NCBI GenBank assembly: GCA_002837195.1
Contig: KZ478059.1
Location: forward strand, 682,001 to 746,000
DNA length: 64,000 bases
From: Enterobacterales bacterium CwR94
Lineage (GTDB): Bacteria; Pseudomonadota; Gammaproteobacteria; Enterobacterales; Enterobacteriaceae
Direction of reading: 5' to 3'
In this document: positions 9,709 through 19,391 of the stretch, piece by piece
Layout of the letters: each line of letters begins with the position of its first letter
Position numbering within the stretch: position 1 is the stretch's first letter
The notes under the pieces: generated by a model
What the model was told of the DNA's origin: nothing
The model's database searches: none
What the model saw: only the letters and a program-made list of their open reading frames with translations
Translations under genes and position numbers: made by a program

Positions 9709-10578
9709 TTAACTGACTTTTCGCAGGATCTGCGCGCTATGCCTGTTTTGTGCGGCCACCAGACGCGACATGTAGGCAAGATCTTTTGGCTCGAGGGTAA
9801 AAGCATAATCAACCCAATCCTCCGTGATATCCATTAACTCGGCGCGCGATAACTGCAACACACGTTGACGCGCTTTCAGCATCGCCCGCACCCCATTCAG
9901 TTTTGGTTTTAACGTATCAATAAAGGTGCGGGTTGCCAGGTAAGCATCGCCCGGTTCAAAGACATTATCGACTAACCCGCGATCTTTGAACCATTCCGCC
10001 GAATGCGACTCACCCGAGCAGATTAATTGCTCGGCCAGATTCATGCCAGAACGGCGCGCCACCAGTGAATAGCCACCCATACCCGGAAACAGATTAAAGG
10101 CTATTTCTGGAAACCCCATCCGCGCATTGTTTTGTGCCAGAATAAAATGGTGTGCCAGCGCCGCTTCAAACCCGCCGCCCAGCGCACTGCCTTCTACCAT
10201 CGCTACCGTGACGGCGCCCGTATCAAAGCCCCGCGCGGCCGCATGAATGCAATCGACACAGGAGCGAGCGTAGGCACGCAGCGCTTCACGACGACCATTT
10301 TCAATACACTCAACAAAAAAGCGCAGATCCCCACCCGCATTAAACATCGATGGCACCAGTGAACCCGTTACCCAAAAATCAATGGCCAGGCCCGATTTTT
10401 GCGCAGCGTAACTCAGGTTCATGATCTCCTCGATCAACGCATGGCTGAAACTGGGCCGGGGTTGCGCGCGCAGCAACATCCACATCGTTTTGCGTTCTTC
10501 TTCGTAATAGGCCGAGAGCTGAGTTGTTTGTCCAGCTTCATTAAACAACCGGCAGGTAGATTGATTGATTACTGTCAT
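9709..10578 (-). CDS. rpfF: DSF synthase RpfF (crotonase fold)
   Basis: RpfF is a bifunctional crotonase that dehydrates 3-hydroxyacyl-ACP to a cis-2-enoyl-ACP and releases the free fatty acid, a diffusible signal factor. The protein has 289 residues, the family size. The oxyanion-hole region (VEGSALGGGFEAAL) and the second motif (MGFPEIAFNLFPGMGGY) carry glutamates E138 and E158, 20 residues apart exactly like the catalytic pair E141/E161 of Xanthomonas RpfF. Ordinary enoyl-CoA hydratases lack the extended N-terminus seen here. The ATG at 10578 follows GAGG. It is convergent with rpfR and downstream of araD on the same strand; a stem-loop in the leader covers its ribosome binding site. Confidence 0.92.
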   Translation of the reverse strand: MTVINQSTCRLFNEAGQTTQLSAYYEEERKTMWMLLRAQPRPSFSHALIEEIMNLSYAAQKSGLAIDFWVTGSLVPSMFNAGGDLRFFVECIENGRREALRAYARSCVDCIHAAARGFDTGAVTVAMVEGSALGGGFEAALAHHFILAQNNARMGFPEIAFNLFPGMGGYSLVARRSGMNLAEQLICSGESHSAEWFKDRGLVDNVFEPGDAYLATRTFIDTLKPKLNGVRAMLKARQRVLQLSRAELMDITEDWVDYAFTLEPKDLAYMSRLVAAQNRHSAQILRKVS

Positions 10579-10584
10579 GATGTA

Positions 10585-10657
10585 GTCCTCATTTAAATAA
10601 ATGCGATAACCGCACCCACAGCGTAATCCAGCGCGTTGCGCGGTTAAATGAGAGGAC
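10585..10657 (-). promoter_or_regulatory. Long stem-loop in the rpfF leader covering the RBS
   Basis: GTCCTCTCATTTAA (10657 to 10644 on the minus strand) is complementary to TTAAATGAGGAC (10596 to 10585), with one 2-base bulge. The second arm contains the GAGG ribosome binding site of rpfF. Inside lies a further helix, TAACCGC (10646-10640) with GCGGTTA (10613-10607). If transcription starts upstream of 10657 the whole leader could fold into one hairpin that masks translation initiation. Complementarity is seen; regulation is inferred. Confidence 0.55.
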
Positions 10658-10718
10658 GTATTTTGAGAAAAAGTAGGCTGGAATTTGTCTTAATTTAATA
10701 AAAAAAATTAAATAGCAA

Positions 10719-10745
10719 AGCGCGACTAATGGATAGCGTCGCGCT
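10719..10745 (-). terminator. Terminator after araD
   Basis: On the minus strand AGCGCGAC / GTCGCGCT forms an 8 bp stem starting 12 bases past the araD stop, followed after a few bases by a T-rich tract (10696-10710 on the plus strand is A-rich). It separates araD from rpfF. Confidence 0.6.
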
Positions 10746-10756
10746 GATAACTCTGC

Positions 10757-11455
10757 TTATTTTTGGCCGTACCAGGCATGTTCTCCATGCTTACGCAAAT
10801 AGTGCTTATCGAGAAGTGAGGGTTCAATGGCGGGCAATCCTGGCTGCAACTGCTGCGAAAATAATCCCATGTAGGCCACCTCTTCCAGCACCACGGCTTT
10901 ATACAGCGCTTCTTGCGCATCTTTACCCCAACTGAAAGGCCCATGAGACGCCACCAGCACCGCGGGGATTGACAACGGCGCAATTTCTCTTTCGGCAAAG
11001 GTTTCAATAATCACGTTGCCGGTTTCACGCTCATAATCTTGCTTTATTTCATGATCATGCATCTTACGCGTGCAAGGAATGGTGCCGTAGAAGTCATCGG
11101 CGTGTGTCGTGCCCCAGGCGGGTAAATCGAGACAGGCTTGCGCCCAGATGGTGGCGTGGCGTGAGTGCGTATGGACGATTCCCCCAACCTCCGGCCACGC
11201 CTGATACAGTGCCCGATGCGTTTCGGTATCTGACGAAGGACGCTTACTGCCCCACACCCGCTCACCGGTGGCCAGGTTTACGATAACCATGTCATCAGCC
11301 GTCATCTGGTCATAGCTAACACCTGAGGGTTTGATCACCATTAGCTCGCGGTTTTCATCAATGCCGCTGACATTGCCCCACGTGAAGGTCACCAAATTGT
11401 GTTTTGGAAGCGCCAAATTGGCTTCCAGTACCGCCGTTCTGAGTTGCTGCAACAT
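10757..11455 (-). CDS. araD: L-ribulose-5-phosphate 4-epimerase
   Basis: A class II aldolase-fold epimerase that converts L-ribulose-5-phosphate to D-xylulose-5-phosphate. At 232 residues it matches AraD (231 aa in E. coli); zinc-binding histidines are visible in [16 protein letters not shown] and in the later EEVAYMG segment, and the phosphate-binding GNVSG and KPSGV motifs are present. The end [11 protein letters not shown] is AraD-like. UlaF and SgbE are close relatives and cannot be fully excluded. No araA, araB or transporter is adjacent, so the gene stands alone in the slot where E. coli has yciT. Confidence 0.88.
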   Translation of the reverse strand: MLQQLRTAVLEANLALPKHNLVTFTWGNVSGIDENRELMVIKPSGVSYDQMTADDMVIVNLATGERVWGSKRPSSDTETHRALYQAWPEVGGIVHTHSRHATIWAQACLDLPAWGTTHADDFYGTIPCTRKMHDHEIKQDYERETGNVIIETFAEREIAPLSIPAVLVASHGPFSWGKDAQEALYKAVVLEEVAYMGLFSQQLQPGLPAIEPSLLDKHYLRKHGEHAWYGQK

Positions 11456-11734
11456 AATCTTCGCCCTCTTTTTAGGCTATTTTTTCCCGTTGCGCAGATT
11501 TGGAACATGGAGAGATTAGCTAATTGTGCGGGACAATCTGGCTATTCCCCTTTAAGACGTGGATTTCAGAAAAGTTACCTGTGCAGACGAACAGCATTAT
11601 CTAACAATAGTCTGTAGCAACCGCTCATATTTTTTCTTCGCTAACACTTTGGAAAACATCATTGATCGGATGCCCGAAAGCTCGATAAAGGGGCCAGAGT
11701 GACCTGGAGAAATTCGGAATAATTGCGCGGTTGT
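11456..11734. other. Intergenic region between araD and osmB
   Basis: This gap holds the divergent promoters of araD (minus) and osmB (plus). I see no convincing small gene. GAAATTCGGAATAATT near 11709-11724 loosely resembles an RcsB box, which would fit the known Rcs control of osmB in E. coli, but the match is weak. Confidence 0.4.
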
Positions 11735-11743
11735 CTATACTAA
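11735..11743 (+). promoter_or_regulatory. Candidate sigma-S -10 of osmB
   Basis: CTATACTAA is a near-perfect RpoS-type extended -10 element located 40 bases upstream of the osmB start. E. coli osmB is induced by osmotic stress through RpoS. Confidence 0.6.
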
Positions 11744-11782
11744 GAAGTGTGCTCCGCGAACATAACAGAAGGAGTCGTACCT

Positions 11783-12001
11783 ATGTCTTTAACCATGAAA
11801 CGTGTCACTACCGCCGTGTTGGCGGCAACCCTGGTCATGTCACTCAGTGCATGTTCAAATATGTCCAAGCGCGATCGTAATACCGCAATTGGTGCAGGTG
11901 TTGGCGCAATTGGCGGCTCAGTGCTGACCAATGGCGGCACATTGGGCACGCTTGGCGGTGCCGCAGTTGGGGGCATCATCGGCCACCAGGTCGATCACTA
12001 A
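11783..12001 (+). CDS. osmB: Osmotically inducible lipoprotein OsmB
   Basis: A 72-residue lipoprotein, the same length as E. coli OsmB. The signal peptide ends in the lipobox LSAC with Cys24 as lipidation site; the mature part is the glycine-zipper sequence TAIGAGVGAIGGS...TLGGAAVGGIIGH. ATG 11783 was chosen over the upstream in-frame start 11747 because AAGGAG precedes it and it restores the family length. It is an outer-membrane-associated stress protein of unknown precise function. Confidence 0.96.
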   Translation: MSLTMKRVTTAVLAATLVMSLSACSNMSKRDRNTAIGAGVGAIGGSVLTNGGTLGTLGGAAVGGIIGHQVDH

Positions 12002-12039
12002 TATAATAAGATTTGGCTACCGCAAAGCATCTACATTTC

Positions 12040-12061
12040 AAGGCCGCGTTCGCGCGGCCTT
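12040..12061 (+). terminator. Stem-loop between osmB and yciH
   Basis: AAGGCCGCG-TTCG-CGCGGCCTT is a 9 bp perfect stem with a UUCG tetraloop between the convergent osmB and yciH genes. The T-tract is poor, so termination strength is uncertain. Confidence 0.65.
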
Positions 12062-12068
12062 CGCCGTG

Positions 12069-12392
12069 TTAACCGCCCGCTAATTTTACTTTGTAGCCCT
12101 TTTCTTCCAACAGCGTTTTCAGCAGATCCCGCTTATCACCCTGAATCTCTATCACGCCCTCTTTTACCGCCCCGCCACAGCCACACTTCTTTTTAAGTTC
12201 GGCCGCCAGTTTTGCAAGCGCCGCATCATCTGCATCAATGCCGGTGATGAGACAAACCCCTTTGCCTTTGCGCCCGCTGGTCTGACGCTGAAGACGAACG
12301 ATACCATCACCTTTCGGGCGTACCGGTGCGGCTTTCGGCTCTTCAATACGCCCACCGTCGGTGGAATAAACCAGCACAGAATCTTTGCTCAT
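12069..12392 (-). CDS. yciH: SUI1/eIF1-like translation factor YciH
   Basis: The 107-residue protein is the bacterial homologue of eukaryotic initiation factor 1, thought to discriminate against aberrant initiation complexes. The SUI1 core is clear: [16 protein letters not shown], then [14 protein letters not shown] and [13 protein letters not shown]. The start codon overlaps the pyrF stop by 4 bases (ATGA), so the two are translationally coupled, as in E. coli. Confidence 0.95.
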   Translation of the reverse strand: MSKDSVLVYSTDGGRIEEPKAAPVRPKGDGIVRLQRQTSGRKGKGVCLITGIDADDAALAKLAAELKKKCGCGGAVKEGVIEIQGDKRDLLKTLLEEKGYKVKLAGG

Positions 12393-13111
12393 CGGGCTAC
12401 CTGCAATGCTGTCAGAATGCTATTGAGTGTTAACGCGGGGTCCGCTGACTGCGTAATGGGACGGCCGATGACCATATAATCCACTCCCGCCTGCTGGGCC
12501 TGTTCAGGCGTCATAATACGGCGTTGATCGCCCGCCGCGCTGCCTGTCGGACGAATTCCTGGCGTGACCAGTTTAAATGATGAACCCAGTGCCTGCTTAA
12601 AACGCTCGGCTTCATGTGCTGAACAGACCACACCATCCAAACCACAATCTCGCGTCAAGGTAGCTAAACGCTCAGCGTGTTCCGCGGGCGACAAATTGAT
12701 GCCAATGTCCGCCAAATCACTGCTTTCCATGCTGGTCAGTACCGTCACCGCAATCAATAAAGGAGCGTCATTACCATAAGGCAATAACGCCTCACGCGCT
12801 GCGGTCATCATCCGCGCACCTCCCGTGGCGTGGACATTGACCATCCAAACACCCAGCTCCGCCGCTGCCGCCACGGCGTGCGCGGTGGTATTAGGAATGT
12901 CATGAAACTTGAGATCGAGAAACACATCAAAGCCACGCTGATGCAGCGTTTTCACAAAATCAGGCCCAAACAGCGTGAACATCTCTTTGCCGACTTTCAG
13001 GCGGCACAGGGCGGGATCGATACGGTCAACAAAAGCCAGCGCGCTATTGATATCTGCATAGTCCAGAGCAACAACCACCGGTGAAAGATGGGATGAGGAA
13101 GAAGCCATCAT
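12389..13111 (-). CDS. pyrF: Orotidine-5'-phosphate decarboxylase
   Basis: PyrF carries out the last step of UMP synthesis, decarboxylation of OMP. The TIM-barrel protein has the active-site signature [14 protein letters not shown] and the phosphate-binding PGIRP and GRPIT segments. Starting at ATG 13111 gives 240 residues and N-terminus [18 protein letters not shown], matching the family; the upstream in-frame extension to 13153 is not needed. An AAAAGG stretch precedes the start. It is coupled to yciH. Confidence 0.96.
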   Translation of the reverse strand: MMASSSSHLSPVVVALDYADINSALAFVDRIDPALCRLKVGKEMFTLFGPDFVKTLHQRGFDVFLDLKFHDIPNTTAHAVAAAAELGVWMVNVHATGGARMMTAAREALLPYGNDAPLLIAVTVLTSMESSDLADIGINLSPAEHAERLATLTRDCGLDGVVCSAHEAERFKQALGSSFKLVTPGIRPTGSAAGDQRRIMTPEQAQQAGVDYMVIGRPITQSADPALTLNSILTALQVAR

Positions 13112-13299
13112 TAGAGAACCTTTTTGCAATGCGCAGCGCGCTGTGGAAAACAAACGGCAAGCATTCTACCCCTCAGCGTAGCAAAATCCCATGCCTCGAC
13201 CGGCTATTTCTCTTTGCCAGACTTTAAAGCGCACGGTTCTCAAGGCTGAGTCACTTATACACACTAGTATGTTGTAACTAAAATGACTGGCAAAAAAAA

Positions 13300-14469
13300 T
13301 CATTGTCCGTCCAGACCACGAATAGGCTTCACAGACGACCAACTACGGCATGAAGGACAGTGCCAGTACAGCGCATGCGCGGTGAATCCGCATTTGTGAC
13401 AGCGATAACGCGGCTTGGTACGGATTTGTTCTCCTACCATATCGCGTAGCACCATCAGGCTCTCTTTTGCACGGCCATCCTCAGCTTCACTCAGGTGAAA
13501 GTCCATTAAGCGGTGGAAGACACGCATCGTTGGGTGACGTTGTAACTGACGATTTATATACAGTTGGGCCACTTCCCCGCCCTCATGCTGCTCAATAATA
13601 TCAGCAAGATAGAGCTCAGCCACCGCACCCGTGTTCTCTTCAACACAACGGCGTAAATACTCTGCCCAATGGCCGGGTTGCTGCATTTCTTGATAGCAGG
13701 TTTCTAGCATTGGCAAGGTTTCGCTAACCAGCTCTTTGTCTTGTTCAAGTACGCGCTGTAAGTGCCCCACTGCGTGGCTGTAATCCCCTTTGGCCATCAG
13801 AATACGCCCCATCATGATCGAGACGCGGGCGCTCTGGCGGTCGGCAGCCTCTCCTTTTTTAAGCAACGACATGGCGCGATCAAGATCGTCGCTCCCCAGC
13901 GCTTGAAGCGAGAGTTCACAGTAGAAATGGGCCACTTTCATTTGCTGACCTTCTTTGCCCAGCTTGGTCAGACGCTCTGCAGTATCAATGGCCTTCTGCC
14001 AGTCACTGGTCGCCTGATAGATCAATAGCAGTTGTTGTAATGCGCTGATGCGGTAATCGGTTTCATCGACCAATTGGCTAAACATGTCTTCTGCGCGGTC
14101 ATACAAGCCAGCCGCCATATAATCACGGCCTAACTGTTGAACCGCCAACAAACGCTGGTCATAGGTCAGGGAAGCACTTTCCATAAGAGACTGGTGAATG
14201 CGAATGGCACGGTCAACTTCGCCGCGAGAACGGAATAAGTTACCTAACGTAAGGTGAGCTTCAACCGCACCACTGTCCTCTTTCAACATATCCAGGAACA
14301 GATCCACGGCTTTGTCTTGCTGATTTGAAAGCAAAAAGTTGACGCCGGCGACATAATCCCGGGACAAGCGGCTTGCTTCCTGTTGTTTATCTTGTTGCGC
14401 ACTCCGTCGCCCCATATACCAACCATAGGCGGCGGCAATCGGTAGCAACAGAAACAGCAGCTCTAACAT
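13300..14469 (-). CDS. lapB: Lipopolysaccharide assembly protein LapB
   Basis: LapB (YciM) is an inner-membrane-anchored TPR protein that works with FtsH to control LpxC turnover and so LPS synthesis. The 389 residues match E. coli exactly. There is one N-terminal membrane segment (LLFLLLPIAAAYGWYMG), repeated TPR helices over about 35-350, and a C-terminal rubredoxin-like zinc/iron site with two CxxC pairs (CHKCGF...WHCPSC). It lies 6 bases after lapA in the same operon. Confidence 0.97.
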   Translation of the reverse strand: MLELLFLLLPIAAAYGWYMGRRSAQQDKQQEASRLSRDYVAGVNFLLSNQQDKAVDLFLDMLKEDSGAVEAHLTLGNLFRSRGEVDRAIRIHQSLMESASLTYDQRLLAVQQLGRDYMAAGLYDRAEDMFSQLVDETDYRISALQQLLLIYQATSDWQKAIDTAERLTKLGKEGQQMKVAHFYCELSLQALGSDDLDRAMSLLKKGEAADRQSARVSIMMGRILMAKGDYSHAVGHLQRVLEQDKELVSETLPMLETCYQEMQQPGHWAEYLRRCVEENTGAVAELYLADIIEQHEGGEVAQLYINRQLQRHPTMRVFHRLMDFHLSEAEDGRAKESLMVLRDMVGEQIRTKPRYRCHKCGFTAHALYWHCPSCRSWSSVKPIRGLDGQ

Positions 14470-14475
14470 CGGAAC

Positions 14476-14784
14476 TTATTCCTTAACAACCGAAACCTGT
14501 GACGCAGTCACATTCTCTTCGGCCATACCCAGTTGCTGCTGGAGTCGTTTCAATTTGCGTTGGCTATTGGCGAGCGCCACGCGAGTCCGTAACCAGAACA
14601 GGCCGCAAATCCCCCATCCCAGAACAAAGCCGATACCAAACAGTGTCGCCAACAGTGTTGAGATACGATACTCGCCCTGCGCAAGCAGATAATTAAAGGA
14701 CACCGACTGATCATTATGAGATCCCAGCGTTACTGAAATAACGAAGATGACCAAAACCAGCAGAAAGATCAGTAAATATTTCAC
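14476..14784 (-). CDS. lapA: Lipopolysaccharide assembly protein LapA
   Basis: The 102-residue protein has two membrane helices (about 3-20 and 43-66) and a basic coiled tail (ANSQRKLKRLQQQLG), typical of LapA (YciS, DUF1049). It is co-transcribed with lapB. CCCCATAT in the upstream gap (14907-14914, minus strand) resembles a heat-shock sigma-32 -10, consistent with reported heat induction, but I see no clear -35. Confidence 0.94.
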   Translation of the reverse strand: MKYLLIFLLVLVIFVISVTLGSHNDQSVSFNYLLAQGEYRISTLLATLFGIGFVLGWGICGLFWLRTRVALANSQRKLKRLQQQLGMAEENVTASQVSVVKE

Positions 14785-14936
14785 AATGCGTCCTGTAATG
14801 TGGTGTTAAGCAAATGAATTATGCCAAAAATTTTGCTTGAATGCTGCATAGATTGTAAACGGACGTCGCAATTAGCGCCGCCCACTAACCCGTTACATCA
14901 TGGTGATATGGGGATCGATTGCCCTAAAATCAATCG

Positions 14937-15701
14937 TCAGGGCGTGTGGTCTCGCGTGGCGATCTCTGCTTTTTCTTCCGGCGGTATCGAAAGTGGTCCA
15001 CAAAAACGCACCACAAACCATGTTGCAATGGTGACAAAGATCCAGCTCAGTAGCGTCGCAACAATCAAGTCTCGTGGCCAGTGCATACCCAAAACCAGTC
15101 TGCTTCCCATCACACAGCTTGCCCATACCATCAATACCACTACCGTTTTAAAATGACGTCGTGGCCATAAAATTCCGACAGCCAACAACGCCCAGGACGC
15201 CGCAAAAAAAGTGTGGCCTGAAGGAAAGGCAAACCCCGTTTCAAATGCCCAATGCTTTTTTAACCAGCCTGGAATAGTGTTATCCGCTGCTACCAGTTGG
15301 GTGACTAATGCGCCGCGCGCCTGGCGATCGAGTTGGTAAAAATGGTCTTCTTGTACATGGTGCGTACGCTCCAGCCAGAGGACGTACGGCCGCGGTTCCT
15401 GAACCTGCTCTTTGATAAAGGCTTTGGCATACTGTCCCGCCAGTACAGCACTCACTAAAATAATCAGCAGGATCACCGCGGGTTTCAGCCGAAATCGCAG
15501 ACACCACAGAAACCAACCGCAAAGAATAACACTGGTCACGATGCCCCACGGACGGGTTACCGTTTCTGTTGTCCAGAACAGCATATACATCCAACGGCTA
15601 TCGCTGCCGGGCTGCCATTGCCATCCACTGATCCCCACCAGTGCGGGAATCAGTAATAATATCAGTGTCGCGGGGAGTGTGCGTTTAACAATGTCGAGCA
15701 T
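14937..15701 (-). CDS. pgpB: Phosphatidylglycerophosphatase B / undecaprenyl pyrophosphate phosphatase
   Basis: A 254-residue PAP2-superfamily membrane phosphatase, the same length as E. coli PgpB. The three PAP2 signature motifs are present: KEQVQEPRPY, FPSGHTFFAA and SRLVLGMHWPRD, the last two holding the catalytic histidines. Six membrane segments can be traced. It removes phosphate from phosphatidylglycerol phosphate and recycles undecaprenyl pyrophosphate at the periplasmic face. It is divergent from ribA. Confidence 0.95.
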   Translation of the reverse strand: MLDIVKRTLPATLILLLIPALVGISGWQWQPGSDSRWMYMLFWTTETVTRPWGIVTSVILCGWFLWCLRFRLKPAVILLIILVSAVLAGQYAKAFIKEQVQEPRPYVLWLERTHHVQEDHFYQLDRQARGALVTQLVAADNTIPGWLKKHWAFETGFAFPSGHTFFAASWALLAVGILWPRRHFKTVVVLMVWASCVMGSRLVLGMHWPRDLIVATLLSWIFVTIATWFVVRFCGPLSIPPEEKAEIATRDHTP

Positions 15702-15916
15702 CAGGTATCCTTCTGGAGGGTGAAAATAACCATTTCAGATAAGAATATCTTAAAAAATAATAGCCTGCCGTGCGCGATTATGATTATTGTGCCTTATTAT
15801 TGTAATAGCACGGGGCGTTTCCCCCCTGGCAAGATAATGTGGCAAAATAGCGTGTATTGAAACATGTTGACCCCAGTCGCGACTGAAATCATAAATGCAG
15901 GGGTTTGGAGAAAGTA

Positions 15917-16510
15917 ATGAAGCTTAAACGGGTGGCAGAAGCCAACCTGCCTACACCATGGGGGGATTTTCTCATGGTGGGATTCGAAGAATTGGCAACA
16001 GGCCAGGATCATGTTGCGTTAGTGTTTGGTGATGTTTCTCCCAATGAGCCTGTCCTGGCTCGCGTGCACTCGGAGTGCCTGACGGGTGACGCCTTATTTA
16101 GCCTGCGTTGCGATTGTGGTTTTCAACTAGAATCAGCCTTATCGCAGATTGCGGAAGAAGGTCGCGGCATACTTCTTTACCATCGCCAGGAAGGCCGTAA
16201 TATTGGCTTGCTGAATAAAATTCGCGCTTATGCACTACAAGATAAAGGCTATGACACGGTTGAAGCGAATCATCAGTTGGGGTTTGCAGCAGACGAGCGC
16301 GACTTTACCTTATGCGCTGATATGTTCAAATTACTGGGCATTGATGAAGTTCGTCTACTGACCAATAATCCGCGCAAAGTCGAAATATTAAGCGAAGCAG
16401 GTATCAATATTGTCGAGCGTGTGCCGTTGATTGTGGGTCGCAATCCCAATAATGCACACTATTTAGATACCAAAGCGGCAAAATTAGGTCATTTATTTCC
16501 TAAATCCTAA
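15917..16510 (+). CDS. ribA: GTP cyclohydrolase II
   Basis: RibA opens the riboflavin pathway by converting GTP to 2,5-diamino-6-ribosylamino-pyrimidinone phosphate. ATG 15917 ([18 protein letters not shown]) follows GGAGAAAG and gives 197 residues; an earlier in-frame start at 15905 is unlikely. Zinc ligands fall at C54, C65 and C67, the E. coli positions ([18 protein letters not shown]), and the [10 protein letters not shown] substrate loop is intact. It is monocistronic and ends at a strong stem-loop. Confidence 0.97.
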   Translation: MKLKRVAEANLPTPWGDFLMVGFEELATGQDHVALVFGDVSPNEPVLARVHSECLTGDALFSLRCDCGFQLESALSQIAEEGRGILLYHRQEGRNIGLLNKIRAYALQDKGYDTVEANHQLGFAADERDFTLCADMFKLLGIDEVRLLTNNPRKVEILSEAGINIVERVPLIVGRNPNNAHYLDTKAAKLGHLFPKS

Positions 16511-16516
16511 CATTAA

Positions 16517-16543
16517 AAAGGCCGGAGCATGCTCCGGCCTTTA
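16517..16543. terminator. Bidirectional terminator between ribA and acnA
   Basis: AAGGCCGGAGC / GCTCCGGCCTT forms an 11 bp stem with A-rich and T-rich flanks, serving the convergent ribA and acnA transcripts. Confidence 0.85.
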
Positions 16544-16546
16544 CCT

Positions 16547-19219
16547 TTACAGCATATTGCGAATCACATAGTGCAAAATGCCGTCATTTTTATAGTAGGT
16601 CAGCTCAGTAGAAGTATCAATTCGGCTGCGCGCTTTCAGCGTTTCCTGCCGCCCTTCTGGCCAGGTTAGCGTGACATTGACTGTGCCACCCGGTTTTACA
16701 TTTTGCAGATCGGTCACATCTATTGTTTCATCTCCCGTCAGTTGCAGCGTTTTACGCGTAACGCCTTCAGGAAACTCCAGCGGTAAAATCCCCATACCAA
16801 TCAGATTAGAACGGTGGATGCGTTCAAAAGATTCCGCAATAACAACACGAACGCCCTGCAAACGTGGCCCTTTTGCGGCCCAGTCACGACTAGAACCAGA
16901 GCCATACTCTTTACCTGCAATAATGGCCAGTGGAATGCCCTCTTCTTTATACAGCATGGCGGCATCATAAATAGCGATCGGTTCTTTATCTGGGATATGG
17001 CGTGTCATTCCCCCTTCCACACCCGGTACCATTTCATTGCGGATGCGAATGTTTGCGAATGTCCCGCGCATCATCACTTCATGATTCCCACGGCGTGAAC
17101 CGTACGAGTTGAATGCTTTGCTCTCAATGCCTCGCGCCTGCAAGTAGCGCCCGGCTGGACTGTCGGCTTTGATATTGCCCGCCGGCGAAATGTGGTCAGT
17201 GGTGACGGAGTCTCCCAACATAGCCAACACCCGAGCGCCGCGAATGTCTTCAACCGGGGCCGGTGTTTTTTGCATATCATCGAAGAAGGGAGATAACCGA
17301 ATATAGCTTGAGCCTTCGTCCCAGTCATAGGTGGCTGCTTCACTGACTTTGATTTTCTGCCACTCCAGCGTTCCTTCAAAGACTTCTGCATATTCTTTCG
17401 AGAACATATCAGTAGACACTTGTTGCACCGCCTCGGCTATCTCCTCCGGCGTTGGCCAAATATCTTTTAAATAGACGTCTTTGCCTTGTTGATCCTGACC
17501 TAATGGCTCACTGTCCAGATTCAGTTTCATGTTACCCGCAAGCGCATAGGCGACCACTAACGGTGGCGAAGCTAGCCAGTTGGTTTTAATCAGCGGATGT
17601 ATGCGGCCTTCAAAATTACGATTGCCCGATAAAACCGCTCCCACGGTGACATCACCTTCTTTAATCGCCCGTTCAATTTCATCCGGCAGCGGACCAGAAT
17701 TACCAATGCAGGTGGTACAACCGTAGCCAACAAGATTGAAACCCAGCTGGTCTAAATAGGGCGTGAGGCGCGCCGTCGCTAAATAATCAGAAACCACCTT
17801 TGATCCTGGGGCCAGGGAGGCTTTTACCCAGGGCTGGCGGCGCAATCCTTTCTCGACGGCTTTTTTCGCCAGCAAACCGGCCGCCATCAAAACGCTGGGA
17901 TTGGACGTATTGGTACAAGATGTAATAGCCGCAATCACTACCGCGCCATCGCGCAGTTCATGCGTCCCTTCATTATCCTGCCAGGTCACGGTTTGGTGTG
18001 GCTTTTGCGCCCGGTTAATTTCCAGCTCATGACTCTGCTCGAACGCCCGGGGAACATCACCGAGAGAGACGCGATCTTGTGGGCGTTTGGGTCCTGCCAG
18101 GCTGGCCTCCACCTGCGCCATATCCAGCGCCAGTGTACTGGTGAAAACCGGCTCATCGCCAGATTCACGCCACATGCCTTGTGCTTTAGCGTAGCTTTCA
18201 ACCAGCGCAATTTGTTCGACAGAACGCCCACTGAGTTTCATATAACCTAAAGTGACCGCATCAATAGGGAAGAAGCCGCAGGTTGCGCCATATTCAGGAG
18301 CCATATTCGCGATAGTTGCCCGGTCGGCCAGTGGCAGGTCATCAAGACCATCGCCGTAGAACTCAACAAACTTGCCGACTACACCGTGTTTACGCAGCAT
18401 CTGGGTCACAGTGAGCACTAAGTCGGTGGCTGTGATACCGGGACGTAATTTACCGGTCAGTTTGAAACCCACAACATCAGGAATCAGCATCGAGACCGGT
18501 TGCCCCAGCATCGCTGCTTCAGCCTCAATCCCGCCCACGCCCCAGCCTAAAACACCCAACCCATTGATCATGGTCGTGTGCGAATCCGTTCCGACCAGCG
18601 TATCGGGATAAGCGATGCGTTCATCCCCGCGCTGTTCACTCCACACGGATTTACCCAGGTACTCAAGGTTTACCTGATGGCAAATCCCTGTCCCCGGTGG
18701 TACCACACGAAACTGATTAAAGGCTTTTTGTCCCCAGCGTAGAAAAACGTAGCGCTCATGGTTGCGTTCCATTTCAAGGCGTACGTTTTCCTCAAATGCA
18801 TCATCATCCCCAAAGTGATCCACGGTCACCGAGTGATCAATCACCAGGTCAACGGGGGAAAGCGGGTTTACTTTCGCCACATCGCCGCCCAGTCGGGCAA
18901 CCGCCTCACGCATAGCGGCGAGGTCAACAACCGCGGGCACACCGGTAAAATCCTGCATCAACACACGCGCTGGGCGATAGGCTATTTCACGATCGGCATG
19001 CGCAGTTTTAACCCACTGAGCAAGCGCCAGGATATCTTCTTGCGTAACGGATTCATCGTCTTGCCAACGTAACAGGTTTTCAAGCAAGACTTTCAGAGAT
19101 TTAGGAAGGCGGGAGATATCACCAAGCGAACCGGCGACTTTGTTTAAACTGTAGTAGTGGTAAGGGGTTCCTTTGACATCCAGTTTTTCCTTACTGGCAT
19201 CACGTAACGAAATCGACAT
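16547..19219 (-). CDS. acnA: Aconitate hydratase A
   Basis: AcnA isomerises citrate to isocitrate and is the stress-type aconitase. The protein has 890 residues (E. coli 891). Fe-S ligands are visible in [11 protein letters not shown] and [11 protein letters not shown], and swivel-domain residues in [17 protein letters not shown]. The start at 19219 has a full AGGAGG ribosome binding site; the in-frame extension to 19345 would run through a terminator hairpin and is rejected. Confidence 0.98.
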   Translation of the reverse strand: MSISLRDASKEKLDVKGTPYHYYSLNKVAGSLGDISRLPKSLKVLLENLLRWQDDESVTQEDILALAQWVKTAHADREIAYRPARVLMQDFTGVPAVVDLAAMREAVARLGGDVAKVNPLSPVDLVIDHSVTVDHFGDDDAFEENVRLEMERNHERYVFLRWGQKAFNQFRVVPPGTGICHQVNLEYLGKSVWSEQRGDERIAYPDTLVGTDSHTTMINGLGVLGWGVGGIEAEAAMLGQPVSMLIPDVVGFKLTGKLRPGITATDLVLTVTQMLRKHGVVGKFVEFYGDGLDDLPLADRATIANMAPEYGATCGFFPIDAVTLGYMKLSGRSVEQIALVESYAKAQGMWRESGDEPVFTSTLALDMAQVEASLAGPKRPQDRVSLGDVPRAFEQSHELEINRAQKPHQTVTWQDNEGTHELRDGAVVIAAITSCTNTSNPSVLMAAGLLAKKAVEKGLRRQPWVKASLAPGSKVVSDYLATARLTPYLDQLGFNLVGYGCTTCIGNSGPLPDEIERAIKEGDVTVGAVLSGNRNFEGRIHPLIKTNWLASPPLVVAYALAGNMKLNLDSEPLGQDQQGKDVYLKDIWPTPEEIAEAVQQVSTDMFSKEYAEVFEGTLEWQKIKVSEAATYDWDEGSSYIRLSPFFDDMQKTPAPVEDIRGARVLAMLGDSVTTDHISPAGNIKADSPAGRYLQARGIESKAFNSYGSRRGNHEVMMRGTFANIRIRNEMVPGVEGGMTRHIPDKEPIAIYDAAMLYKEEGIPLAIIAGKEYGSGSSRDWAAKGPRLQGVRVVIAESFERIHRSNLIGMGILPLEFPEGVTRKTLQLTGDETIDVTDLQNVKPGGTVNVTLTWPEGRQETLKARSRIDTSTELTYYKNDGILHYVIRNML

Positions 19220-19343
19220 TTGCTCCTCCTTTATCATTATAGATAACCCGAACATCAGCAGGGTTAGTGATAAAAGCATAGACCAAACAGCAGGATAACG
19301 TTTTACCTGTGACACAAATCGACAAGTATTAGACCCCAGAAAC

Positions 19344-19372
19344 AAAAAAGCCTCGCCGGTTTCCCGCGAGGC
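19344..19372 (-). terminator. Terminator upstream of acnA, after the ymiC-like gene
   Basis: On the minus strand GCCTCGC-GGGAAACCG-GCGAGGC is followed by six T. It ends the small-gene transcript 20 bases after the ymiC-like stop and isolates it from acnA. Confidence 0.85.
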
Positions 19373-19391
19373 TTAATTGGTTTATGCAGCG

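Noticed and set aside
19220-19345. 42-residue hydrophobic N-terminal extension of aconitase A that could look like a signal peptide
   Set aside because: AcnA is cytoplasmic, ATG 19219 has a full AGGAGG site, and the extension runs through the small-gene terminator.
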